DNA of 64,000 nucleotides from an uncultured bacterium (GTDB lineage Bacteria > Actinomycetota > Coriobacteriia > Coriobacteriales > Atopobiaceae). The DNA is taken from NCBI GenBank assembly GCA_905215465.1, contig CAJMPT010000007.1, positions 11,097 to 75,096 of the forward strand, in the 5' to 3' direction. Both the position numbers and the translations under genes were made by a program. The notes beneath the pieces were generated by a model. It was not told the DNA's origin. It was given only the letters and a program-made list of their open reading frames with translations, and ran no database searches. Below, in pieces: positions 9,041 through 16,677 of this stretch. Position 1 is the stretch's first letter. Each line of letters opens with the position of its first letter.

Positions 9041-10051
9041 ATGTGGTGCCCCCACTGCGGAGCTGAACTCACCCAGAGGTTCGCGTACTGCCCCCACTGC
9101 GGAAAGTCGCTCGATGAGGCTCCCACGCCCGTCGAGAGTACCGAGACGGCTTCCAAGACCGAGCCCGCGCCCGAGGCGCAACCGGCCTCGGAGCCCGTGA
9201 GCGCGCCCGCGCCCGAGGCCACGCCCGAGACGCAGCCGGCTCCGGAGCCCGTGAGCGCGCCCGCGCCCGAGGCCACGCCCGTTGAGGCCCCGGCAGCCAC
9301 CCCCGTGCCCGCACCGGCTCCCGCCCCTGCGCAGGCAACGCCCCCGAACCCCGAGGCCCGTGACGTCGAGGACCTCGTGAACGAGGAAAACGAGGAGCGC
9401 GCCGAGACGGGCGCCCCTCCCGTTCCCGGCGGCTCCTCTGAGAAGAGGGGCTCCCACGGCGGGGCCGTGGCCGCAGCCGTCGTCATCGGCGTGATTGCGG
9501 TGCTCTTCGTCGCCATCGTGGTCTTTGCCATGAAGGACGTCTTTGCGCCCAAGAAGACCCCGACCTGGGTGGGCACTGGCTCGGGAACGACCGTCAGCGA
9601 GCGTCCCACCAGCGGCAACTCCGGCAGCGGCAGCTCCGGCGGCACGTCCACGCCCAGCCACAGGCCCACGAGCGAAGACGACGCCACCGGCCGCTACTAC
9701 GCCTTCTGGAAGTACGACGATGATGAGGTCTGGGGCTACATCTTCGACCTCTACGCCGACGGCACCGGCGAGTTCCACCTCTTCCTCTCCGAGGACGGGG
9801 ACGACTTCACCCGCGCCGAGGTGGACGGCGAGGACTACTCCGAGGGGCTGCGCTGGGAGCAGGATGGCTCCACGGTGGTCATGCTGAACCCCACGGGCGA
9901 GGACACCCTGCCCGATGCCCCCAACGGCTACGTGCTCACCGGCACCGAGGGAAGGCACGTGCTCTCTCCGAGCGACCCCACGACCTACCAGTACCCCGAC
10001 GAGATCCTCTACGAGGACTACGACGAGGCCGTGGCCAACATGTCTGACTAG
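9041..10051 (+). CDS. zinc-ribbon single-pass membrane protein, function unknown
   Basis: 336 residues. The N-terminus is a zinc ribbon with two CPHCG knuckles (residues 3-7 and 19-23). A Pro/Ala/Glu-rich linker of about 90 residues follows, containing an exact internal DNA repeat. Next is one strongly hydrophobic segment (AAAVVIGVIAVLFVAIVVFA, near residues 150-170), a Ser/Gly/Thr-rich stalk, and an acidic, aromatic-rich C-terminal domain of about 120 residues (WKYDDDEVWGYIFDLYADG) that I do not recognise. The likely topology is ribbon inside, acidic domain outside. ATG 9041 follows GAGAGGAG. It lies 50 bases after trpS and before a strong terminator. Confidence 0.85.
   Translation: MWCPHCGAELTQRFAYCPHCGKSLDEAPTPVESTETASKTEPAPEAQPASEPVSAPAPEATPETQPAPEPVSAPAPEATPVEAPAATPVPAPAPAPAQATPPNPEARDVEDLVNEENEERAETGAPPVPGGSSEKRGSHGGAVAAAVVIGVIAVLFVAIVVFAMKDVFAPKKTPTWVGTGSGTTVSERPTSGNSGSGSSGGTSTPSHRPTSEDDATGRYYAFWKYDDDEVWGYIFDLYADGTGEFHLFLSEDGDDFTRAEVDGEDYSEGLRWEQDGSTVVMLNPTGEDTLPDAPNGYVLTGTEGRHVLSPSDPTTYQYPDEILYEDYDEAVANMSD
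9191..9283 (+). repeat. in-frame direct repeat in the zinc-ribbon protein linker
   Basis: About 38 identical bases beginning GAGCCCGTGAGCGCGCCCGC occur at 9191 and again at 9245, a 54-base period (18 codons). They encode EPVSAPAPEATP twice. Length variation by slippage is likely, but this is a coding repeat and not a mobile element. Confidence 0.8.
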
Positions 10052-10084
10052 GCCGCTCGGCCTTCCAAGGAGCCAAGCCTTAAG

Positions 10085-10124
10085 AGGAGGGGCCCGACAC
10101 CGCAGATGGTGCCGGGCCCCTCCT
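10085..10124. terminator. bidirectional terminator hairpin between convergent genes
   Basis: AGGAGGGGCCCG (10085-10096) pairs with CGGGCCCCTCCT (10113-10124), with a further CACC/GGTG stem inside and one A/C mismatch. It lies between the rightward zinc-ribbon gene and the leftward argF gene. Confidence 0.8.
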
Positions 10125-10167
10125 GTGAACAAACACGTAAAGGCGAGAAGTGCCGCGTTCCCCCGGG

Positions 10168-11178
10168 CTACTCGGCCTCGGGCTCCTTCAGCGTCGCGTA
10201 CATGACGGCCTTGATGGAGTGCATGCGGTTCTCGGCCTCGTCAAAGACGCGGGAGCGCTCGGACTCAAAGACCTCGTCGGTGACCTCGAGCTCGGGCATG
10301 CCGAACTTCTCGTAGACGTCCTCGCCGATGGTGGTGTTGCGGTCGTGGAAGCTGGGCAGGCAGTGCATGAAGATGGAGTCGTCGGCCGCCTTGGCCATGA
10401 GCTCGGCGTTGACCTGGTACTTGGAGAGGAGCTCGACGCGCTTGCCCCACAGGTCGCTGGACTCGCCCATGGAGACCCAGATGTCGGTGTAGATGACGGA
10501 GGCACCGGCAGCGCCCTCGTCGACGTCCTCGGTCAGCGTGATGGTAGCTCCGGACTCCTTGGCGACCTCGCGGCACTGGGCCACAAGATCGTCGGAGGGC
10601 ATCTGCTCCTTGGGGCCGCAGGCGCAGAAGTCCATGCCGAGCTTGGCACAGGCCACCATGAGGGAGTTGCCCACGTTGTTGCCGGCGTCGCCCATAAACG
10701 TGAGCTTGCGGCCGTGCAGGTCGCGACCGAACTCCTCCTGGATGGTCAGCATGTCGGCGATCATCTGCGTGGGGTGGAACTCGGTGGTGAGGCCGTTCCA
10801 CACGGGCACGCCGGCGTTATTGGCCAGGGTCTCCACGATGCTCTGGGCAAAGCCGCGGTACTCGATGCCGTCGTACATGCGGCCGAGGACGCGGGCGGTG
10901 TCCTCGATGGACTCCTTCTTGCCCATCTGGGAGCTCTTGGGGTCGAGGTAGGTGACGCCCATGCCCAGGTCCATGGCGCCCACCTCAAAGGAGCAACGGG
11001 TACGCGTGGAGGTCTTCTCGAAAAGCAGGACGATGTTCTTGCCCTCGAGGTAGCGGTGCGGCTCGTGGTTGTGCTTCTTGGCCTTGAGGTCGGCGGAGAG
11101 GTCGATGAGGTACTGGATCTCCTCGGGGGTGAAGTCGAGGAGCTTCAGGAAGTTCCTGCCGGAAAGGTTGGGTGCCAT
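10168..11178 (-). CDS. argF/arcB: ornithine carbamoyltransferase
   Basis: Interconverts carbamoyl phosphate plus ornithine and citrulline. The protein is 336 residues. Motifs are FEKTSTRTRCSFEVGA (carbamoyl phosphate site), FHPTQMIADMLT, FMGDAGNNVGNSL and the ornithine-site HCLPSFHD. ATG 11178 follows AAGGAGG; a longer in-frame extension to 11274 has no family match. It lies 122 bases downstream of arcA on the same strand, so a catabolic role in the arginine deiminase pathway (arcB) is more likely than biosynthesis. Carbamate kinase (arcC) is not in this window. Confidence 0.95.
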   Translation of the reverse strand: MAPNLSGRNFLKLLDFTPEEIQYLIDLSADLKAKKHNHEPHRYLEGKNIVLLFEKTSTRTRCSFEVGAMDLGMGVTYLDPKSSQMGKKESIEDTARVLGRMYDGIEYRGFAQSIVETLANNAGVPVWNGLTTEFHPTQMIADMLTIQEEFGRDLHGRKLTFMGDAGNNVGNSLMVACAKLGMDFCACGPKEQMPSDDLVAQCREVAKESGATITLTEDVDEGAAGASVIYTDIWVSMGESSDLWGKRVELLSKYQVNAELMAKAADDSIFMHCLPSFHDRNTTIGEDVYEKFGMPELEVTDEVFESERSRVFDEAENRMHSIKAVMYATLKEPEAE

Positions 11179-11300
11179 GGTGCCTCCTTGGGGCGACGTG
11201 CGTGCAATGGGTCCGATTGTAGACCCGGCCGCGGTCCCGGTGCGACCGCGGCCGGAATGGAGTGCGCGGAGCAAAGCCTTGGCTAGGCGGCGAGAGGTGC

Positions 11301-12551
11301 CTAGAGGTCGTCTCGCCAGAAGGCCATGCTCATGCAGTGGGGGCCGCCACGTCCGCGCGAGAGCTCGGCGGAGGGCACCTCAAGAAGCGTCAGGCCCTCG
11401 CGGCACAAGATGTCGTTGGTGACGGAGTTGCGCTGGTAGACCACGATGGTGCCGGGGCGCACGGCCAGGGTGTTGGAGCCGTCGTTCCACTGCTCGCGCG
11501 CGGAGGCGATGGCGTCGTCGCCGCCGCACTTGATGAGGCGCACGCCGTCCAGGCCCAGGGCGCGGGCGAGAATGGCGTCGAGCGTCTGGTCGAGCTGGCG
11601 GATGGAGACCTCGCCCTCGCGGGAGCCGCGGGTGAGCTCGAAGACCGTGAGCGTGCCCAGGATGGCCGGATGGACGGTGAAGGTGTCCACGTCGGCCTGG
11701 GTGAAGACCGTGTCAAGGTGCATGAAGGAGCGCTTGTGAGGCAGCGAGAAGGCGAGCACCCGCCTCACGCCAGAGTCGGACTCGGCCCAGAGAAGCCGCT
11801 TGGCCAGGGCGTCGATGCCGGCGGCCTGGGTGCGCTCGGAGATGCCGATGCCCACGCACTCGCCGGAGAGCACGAGGATGTCTCCGCCCTCGATGTGGTA
11901 GGGCTGGTCTGAGGCGTACCAGGAGGGAGTCCCCGCGTAGTCGGGGTGGTAGGCAAAGAGGAGGTCCCCGAAAATGGACTCGCGGCGGCGCGTGGCGCTC
12001 CACATGCGGTTGTGAGAGACGCCCTGGCCGATGACCGAGAAGGTGTCGCGCGTGAAGTAGACGTTGGGGATGGGGTCGATGAGGAGCTCTCCCATGCGCC
12101 CGGCGGAGAGCGCCATGAGGTCCGCCAGCGAGGCGTGCGCAGACGGCGTGAGGTCGAGCTCGTCGACGCGGACGCCCTCGATGCACTTGTCCACGAGGGC
12201 GCGCGAAGTGGGCAGGGAGTCCAGGAGCTCGGCCACCGCAGAGCGCACGCCGGCGCCGTCGACGCCGGACTCGTCGAGCCAGCGCTCGGTGAAGGCGCGG
12301 CGGGCCTCCGGGTGCGCGTCGAGGGCCTCGGCCACGAGGTCCTCCAGGTAGACCACCTCGACGCCCTCGTCTCGCAGCATGGAGGCAAAGGCGTCGTGCT
12401 CCTGCTGGGCCACCTGCAGGAAGGGGATGTCGTCAAAGAGGAGCGGGCCCAGGCTGTCGGGCGAGAGGTTCAGAAGCTCCCCCGCGGGCCTGTGCAGCAT
12501 GACGCGCCTGAGCTCACCGATCTCGGAATGGACGTGAAGGCCGCCGGCCAT
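11301..12551 (-). CDS. arcA: arginine deiminase
   Basis: Hydrolyses arginine to citrulline and ammonia, the first step of substrate-level ATP generation from arginine. The protein is 416 residues. Visible motifs are FTRDTFSVIG, YHIEGGDILVLS (FxxEGGD type), HLDTVFT and the catalytic cysteine near the C-terminus in GRGGPHCMSMA. ATG 12551 follows AGGAGG at about eight bases; an upstream in-frame start at 12575 overlaps an inverted repeat and is less likely. It is upstream of the carbamoyltransferase and divergent from ppk. Confidence 0.96.
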   Translation of the reverse strand: MAGGLHVHSEIGELRRVMLHRPAGELLNLSPDSLGPLLFDDIPFLQVAQQEHDAFASMLRDEGVEVVYLEDLVAEALDAHPEARRAFTERWLDESGVDGAGVRSAVAELLDSLPTSRALVDKCIEGVRVDELDLTPSAHASLADLMALSAGRMGELLIDPIPNVYFTRDTFSVIGQGVSHNRMWSATRRRESIFGDLLFAYHPDYAGTPSWYASDQPYHIEGGDILVLSGECVGIGISERTQAAGIDALAKRLLWAESDSGVRRVLAFSLPHKRSFMHLDTVFTQADVDTFTVHPAILGTLTVFELTRGSREGEVSIRQLDQTLDAILARALGLDGVRLIKCGGDDAIASAREQWNDGSNTLAVRPGTIVVYQRNSVTNDILCREGLTLLEVPSAELSRGRGGPHCMSMAFWRDDL

Positions 12552-12568
12552 CAGGTACCTCCTGACTC

Positions 12569-12590
12569 TGTGCAATGTCTTCTTTGCACA
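12569..12590. promoter_or_regulatory. inverted repeat upstream of arcA, possible operator
   Basis: TGTGCAA (12569-12575) and TTGCACA (12584-12590) form a perfect seven-base inverted repeat with an eight-base spacer, 18 bases before the arcA start in the arcA-ppk divergent gap. It does not match the ArgR box (TGAAT..ATTCA). The regulator is unknown. Confidence 0.4.
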
Positions 12591-12675
12591 ACCTTAACGC
12601 GACAAGGGCCAGGCACGTCTCGCCGCGCGCGTATCATCACAGAGAATAGGGACAGGCAGGCCGAAGGGGGCTCTC

Positions 12676-15057
12676 ATGGGCAGTGGCAAGAAGGCGGAGG
12701 CAAAGTCCTCCAAGAAGAGCAAGGCTCTGGAGCGTGCGGCTGCGGAGTTCGCTGACGTGGCCACCGAGACCGACGAGCTCGGGCACGTGCGCAAGCGCGA
12801 CTACTCCTACACGCAGAACCGCGAGCTCTCGTGGCTGATGTTTGACAACCGCGTGATGGACGAGGCCTTTGACCCCAAGGTGCCCCTCTTCGAGCGCCTG
12901 AAGTTCTGCGAGATCTTTGACTCCAACCTGGAGGAGTGGTTCATGATCCGCGTGGGAGGCCTCTCTGACCTCGCCACCCTCAAGAACCAACCCAAGGACA
13001 ACAAGTCCCACAAGACGCCCGCAGGCCAGCTCGACGCCATCTTCGAGGCGCTGCCTGCCCTGGTGGAGCGCCATGCCGCGGGCTTTGCCCAGGTGGAGGC
13101 CGAGCTTCGCGAGAAAGGCCTCGTGCGCCTGGCCGAAGACGAGCTCTCCGAGGAGGACGTCTCCCATCTCTCCAAGTACTTCGAGGCGCACCTGGCGCCC
13201 ATCATCTCCCCCATGGTGGTGGACCCCCGTCACCCCTTCCCCAATCTGAGGAACGGCCGCCTCTACGTGGCCTGCGCCCTGGACGGCCTGCCCGAGCCAG
13301 ACGCCCTGGGCATCATCGAGGTCCCGTCGAGCGAGCGGCGCGTGGTCGCGCTTTCCAGCGGCGCCCGCGCCTTCCGCTACGTGCTCCTGGAGGACATCCT
13401 CAGGCTCTTCCTCGGCCGGTGCTTTGGCGAGTACGCCCCCAGCCGCTCCTGCGTGCTGCGCGTCACCCGCAATGCCGACATCGACCCCGACGACGAGGGC
13501 GTGGAGGAAGAGGAGGACTACCGCCAGCACATGAAGAAGGTCCTCAAGATGCGCCAGCGCCTCCAGCCGGTGCGCCTTGAGGTGCAGGGCAGCCTTGACG
13601 AGAAGCTCGAGGTGGTCGTGCTGGGAGAGCTCGGACTTGAGCCGCGGCGCGCCTTCCACGTGGAGCGCCCACTTGACCTGGGCTACGTCTACGGGCTGGA
13701 GGCAAAGATCCCCGACTGGGCGCACGCCGAGTGCGTCTTTGCCCCCTTCGAGCCCCAGCCCTCTCCCATGGTCGACCTCTCGCGCCCCATGCGGGCCCAG
13801 GTGGAGGACCACGACATCCTTCTCACCTACCCGTACGAGTCCATGAGGCCGCTGCTGCGCCTTTTGCGCGAGGCCTCGGCGGACGACAACTGCATCCAGA
13901 TCAAGATCACGCTCTACCGCGTGGCTAAGAGCAGCCACCTCTGCGAGAGCCTCATCGCCGCGGCGGAGGCCGGCAAGGACGTGACCGTCCTCATGGAGCT
14001 GCGCGCCCGCTTTGACGAGGCCAACAACATCGCTTGGGCCGAGCGCCTGGAAGACGCGGGCTGCACCGTCATCTACGGCTCGGAGGGCTTCAAATGCCAC
14101 TCCAAGATCTGCCAGGTCACCTACCACGACCAGGCGGGCGTGCGGCGCATCACGTGCCTGGGCACGGGCAACTTCAACGAGAAGACCGCACGCCTCTACT
14201 CGGACTTCATGCTGCTCACCGCAGACGAGGGCATCGCCGAGGACGGCAACACCTTCTTCCGTAACCTCTCGCTGGGAAACCTCCGCGGAACCTACCACCA
14301 CCTGGGCGTGGCGCCCGCAAGCCTCAAGCCCCTGGTCATGCGCGGCATCGACCGTGAGATCGGCCGTGCCCGCGCGGGCGTGCCGGCCCGAATCTTCCTC
14401 AAGATGAACTCCCTCACGGACCGAGACGTCATCGACAAGATCTCCGAGGCCTGCGAGTCGGGCGTCAAGGTGCGCCTGGTGGTGCGCGGCATCTGCTGCA
14501 TCAAGGCCGACGTCCCCGGCAAGACCGACGGCCTGGTGGTGCGCCAGATCGTCGGTCGCTTCCTGGAGCACGCGCGCATCTACGCCTTTGGTGAGGAGGC
14601 CGACACCATCTACCTCTCCAGCGCAGACATGATGACCAGGAACACCGAGCGCCGCGTGGAGATAGCCTACCCCGTGACCGACCCCGCGTGCCGCCGCATC
14701 GTGCGCCACTTCATGGAGCTGCAGCTCGCGGACAACGTGAAGGCCCGCCAGCTCACGAGCAATGGCACCTGGGGACGCGTAGAGCGTGCCGAGGGCTCTC
14801 CCGAGGTCAACTGCCAGGAGGTCCTTCTCGCCGAGGCGTACGAGGCCGCGAGGGCGGCGGAGCGCCCCAGCTGTCCGTCCAAGGCGGCCGAGGCCGTCGA
14901 GGAGCCAAGCGTGCCCGCACTGGCAAGCGTGGAGAAGCCCGAGGTCCCCGACCCCACGGGTGCGCCCGTCAGCCATAATGGGGAGGGCGCGGGACGGGTG
15001 TCCCGTGCGTTCTCGCTCATCGGCGAGGGAATCAGAACGCTATTTGGCAGGAGCTAG
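12676..15057 (+). CDS. ppk1: polyphosphate kinase
   Basis: Reversibly transfers the ATP gamma-phosphate onto polyphosphate. The protein is 793 residues, slightly longer than the usual 690-720 because of a short basic N-terminus and a low-complexity tail of about 70 residues. Domains in order: N-domain (RELSWLMFDNRVMDEA), head domain, then two phospholipase-D-like catalytic domains with TYPYESMRPLLRLLREAS, a RFDEANNIAWAERLEDAGC segment and GFKCHSKICQVTY, in which the phosphorylated-His region KxHxK is recognisable. The methyltransferase gene starts three bases after its stop, so the pair may be co-transcribed. Confidence 0.95.
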   Translation: MGSGKKAEAKSSKKSKALERAAAEFADVATETDELGHVRKRDYSYTQNRELSWLMFDNRVMDEAFDPKVPLFERLKFCEIFDSNLEEWFMIRVGGLSDLATLKNQPKDNKSHKTPAGQLDAIFEALPALVERHAAGFAQVEAELREKGLVRLAEDELSEEDVSHLSKYFEAHLAPIISPMVVDPRHPFPNLRNGRLYVACALDGLPEPDALGIIEVPSSERRVVALSSGARAFRYVLLEDILRLFLGRCFGEYAPSRSCVLRVTRNADIDPDDEGVEEEEDYRQHMKKVLKMRQRLQPVRLEVQGSLDEKLEVVVLGELGLEPRRAFHVERPLDLGYVYGLEAKIPDWAHAECVFAPFEPQPSPMVDLSRPMRAQVEDHDILLTYPYESMRPLLRLLREASADDNCIQIKITLYRVAKSSHLCESLIAAAEAGKDVTVLMELRARFDEANNIAWAERLEDAGCTVIYGSEGFKCHSKICQVTYHDQAGVRRITCLGTGNFNEKTARLYSDFMLLTADEGIAEDGNTFFRNLSLGNLRGTYHHLGVAPASLKPLVMRGIDREIGRARAGVPARIFLKMNSLTDRDVIDKISEACESGVKVRLVVRGICCIKADVPGKTDGLVVRQIVGRFLEHARIYAFGEEADTIYLSSADMMTRNTERRVEIAYPVTDPACRRIVRHFMELQLADNVKARQLTSNGTWGRVERAEGSPEVNCQEVLLAEAYEAARAAERPSCPSKAAEAVEEPSVPALASVEKPEVPDPTGAPVSHNGEGAGRVSRAFSLIGEGIRTLFGRS

Positions 15058-15060
15058 GAC

Positions 15061-16392
15061 GTGGCAGAGGCAACGACGCAGCAGGTGAGGATCGAGCGAA
15101 TGGCCTACGGCCCGGAGGCGGTGGGCAGGCTCGAGAGCGGCAAGACTGTCTTCGTGGCAGGAGCCGTCCCGGGAGACCTCGTGGAGGTCGCCATCGACCG
15201 GGAGGCCGAGCGCTACTGCAACGGCCACGTCGCAAGCGTCCTGGAGGCCTCGCCGGACCGCATCGTTGCCGAGTGCCCCTACGCCACCGTCTGCGGCGGC
15301 TGCCCCTGGGCCCCGATGTCCTACAAGGCCCAGGCAAGGCACAAGCGCGAGGGCGTGGTCTCCGCGCTCGCTCGCATCGGCCGCATGGGAGAGGAGCGCG
15401 CCGAGGACCTGGTTGCCCCCATCGTCTCGCCGTCGGCGCCCTGGGGCTACCGCAACAAGGTCGAGCTTGCCGTGGTGGAGCGTGCCGGGCGTCTCTCGCT
15501 GGGCATGCACGCGGCCGACGGCTCCGGCGTGGTTGCCGTCAAGGCCTGCAAACTCCTGGACAAGGGCCACCAGGGCATGGTCAAGTCCGTGGCCGGAGCC
15601 CTCTCCTACATGGCCAACTCCCACCACCTGGAGCTCGAGCGCGTGGGCGTGCGCGTCTCCACACGCACGCGCGAGGTCGAGGTGGCCCTGTGGGACCGCC
15701 CCGGCGGCTTCCCGCGCGCGGCGGTGGCAAAGGTCCTCGCCGACGCCTGCAAGCCCACCTCGGTCACCCGCGTGATGCAGAAGGGCCCCGCCAAGGCCAG
15801 AAAGATCGCGGGCCAGGAGCGCCTTGCCGGCCGCGGCTCCTGGGGCGAGGTCGTGGGCGCCGAGAAGATGCGCGTCTCGGCCCCCTCGTTCTTTCAGGTC
15901 AACACCAAGGGCGCCGAGAAGCTCGTCGAGCTCGTCATGGAGGGTCTCGACCCTCAGCCCGACGAGGAGGCGATGGACCTCTACTGCGGCGCCGGAACCT
16001 TCACTCTGCCCCTGGCGCGCCGCGCGGGCTTTGTCTCTGCGGTGGAGTCCTACGGCCCCGCGGTTCGCGACCTCAGGCGCAACCTCGACGACGCCCGCCT
16101 TGAGAACGTGGACCCCATTGGCGGAGACGCCGGCCTGGAGTTCCCGGACACCGACGCGGACGTAATCGTGGTTGACCCGCCGCGCGCCGGCCTGGCAGAG
16201 CAGGTGGTGAGTCAGCTCTCCGAGCAGCCCGCCCGTGCCATAGCCTACGTTAGCTGCGACCCGGCGACCCTCGCCCGAGACCTCGCCCGCTTTGAGGAGA
16301 AGGGCACCTTCGAGCCGGTGAGCGTCACCCCCGTTGACCTCTTCCCACAGACCTTCCACGTGGAGACTGTCACCATCCTGCGCAGGCGCTAG
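15061..16392 (+). CDS. TrmA/RlmD-family RNA (uracil-5-)-methyltransferase
   Basis: 443-residue SAM-dependent enzyme that methylates uracil C5 in rRNA or tRNA. An N-terminal TRAM-like region (about 1-60) is followed by the iron-sulfur cysteines CPYATVCGGCPW. The methyltransferase domain shows DLYCGAGTFTLPLA (SAM loop), VDPPRAGL and the nucleophile motif AYVSCDPATLARDL. The start is GTG 15061, with AGGAG inside the end of ppk. The exact target (23S U1939, U747, or tRNA U54) cannot be decided from sequence alone. Confidence 0.93.
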   Translation: MAEATTQQVRIERMAYGPEAVGRLESGKTVFVAGAVPGDLVEVAIDREAERYCNGHVASVLEASPDRIVAECPYATVCGGCPWAPMSYKAQARHKREGVVSALARIGRMGEERAEDLVAPIVSPSAPWGYRNKVELAVVERAGRLSLGMHAADGSGVVAVKACKLLDKGHQGMVKSVAGALSYMANSHHLELERVGVRVSTRTREVEVALWDRPGGFPRAAVAKVLADACKPTSVTRVMQKGPAKARKIAGQERLAGRGSWGEVVGAEKMRVSAPSFFQVNTKGAEKLVELVMEGLDPQPDEEAMDLYCGAGTFTLPLARRAGFVSAVESYGPAVRDLRRNLDDARLENVDPIGGDAGLEFPDTDADVIVVDPPRAGLAEQVVSQLSEQPARAIAYVSCDPATLARDLARFEEKGTFEPVSVTPVDLFPQTFHVETVTILRRR

Positions 16393-16416
16393 ACGAGAAG
16401 GACGGACGACCCCTCC

Positions 16417-16504
16417 GCGAGCCCCGCGGGTTTCTCTTCGGCTCAGTCCTCGGCGCAAAGGACGCGCCTGCGGAGGTCGCCTGCGAGAAACCTGCGGGGC
16501 TCGC
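16417..16504. repeat. 88-base intergenic hairpin downstream of the RNA methyltransferase gene
   Basis: GCGAGCCCCGCGGGTTTCTC (16417-16436) pairs with GAGAAACCTGCGGGGCTCGC (16485-16504), 20 positions with a single G-U pair, around a 48-base GC-rich internal segment. It begins 24 bases after the methyltransferase stop. It may terminate that gene, but the size exceeds an ordinary intrinsic terminator and no T run follows. The remaining gap to 16677 turns AT-rich and holds no recognisable gene. Confidence 0.65.
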
Positions 16505-16677
16505 TGCGTTGACGGGGTTGCGCTTCTCGCCGGCCGCCGAGGACGGTAGACGGGTTGGAGCGCCTTTGGTGGCTAGCCCTAGCACCGGGCTTTGGCATCT
16601 GAACCCAGCTGGCATCTACGCCTAGCATTTTACAGACGCATCACATACCATGAGCATCAAATGAGGGAAGGAATGAC

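Noticed and set aside
9191..9283. Short direct repeats that might suggest a CRISPR array
   Set aside because: Only two copies, in frame in a coding region, encoding a Pro/Glu linker; no spacers or cas genes.
12637..14976. A 779-codon open frame antisense to ppk
   Set aside because: Long antisense frames are expected in GC-rich DNA. The translation is Gly/Ala/Val/Leu/His-rich with no family motifs, while the ppk frame has full-length conserved domains.
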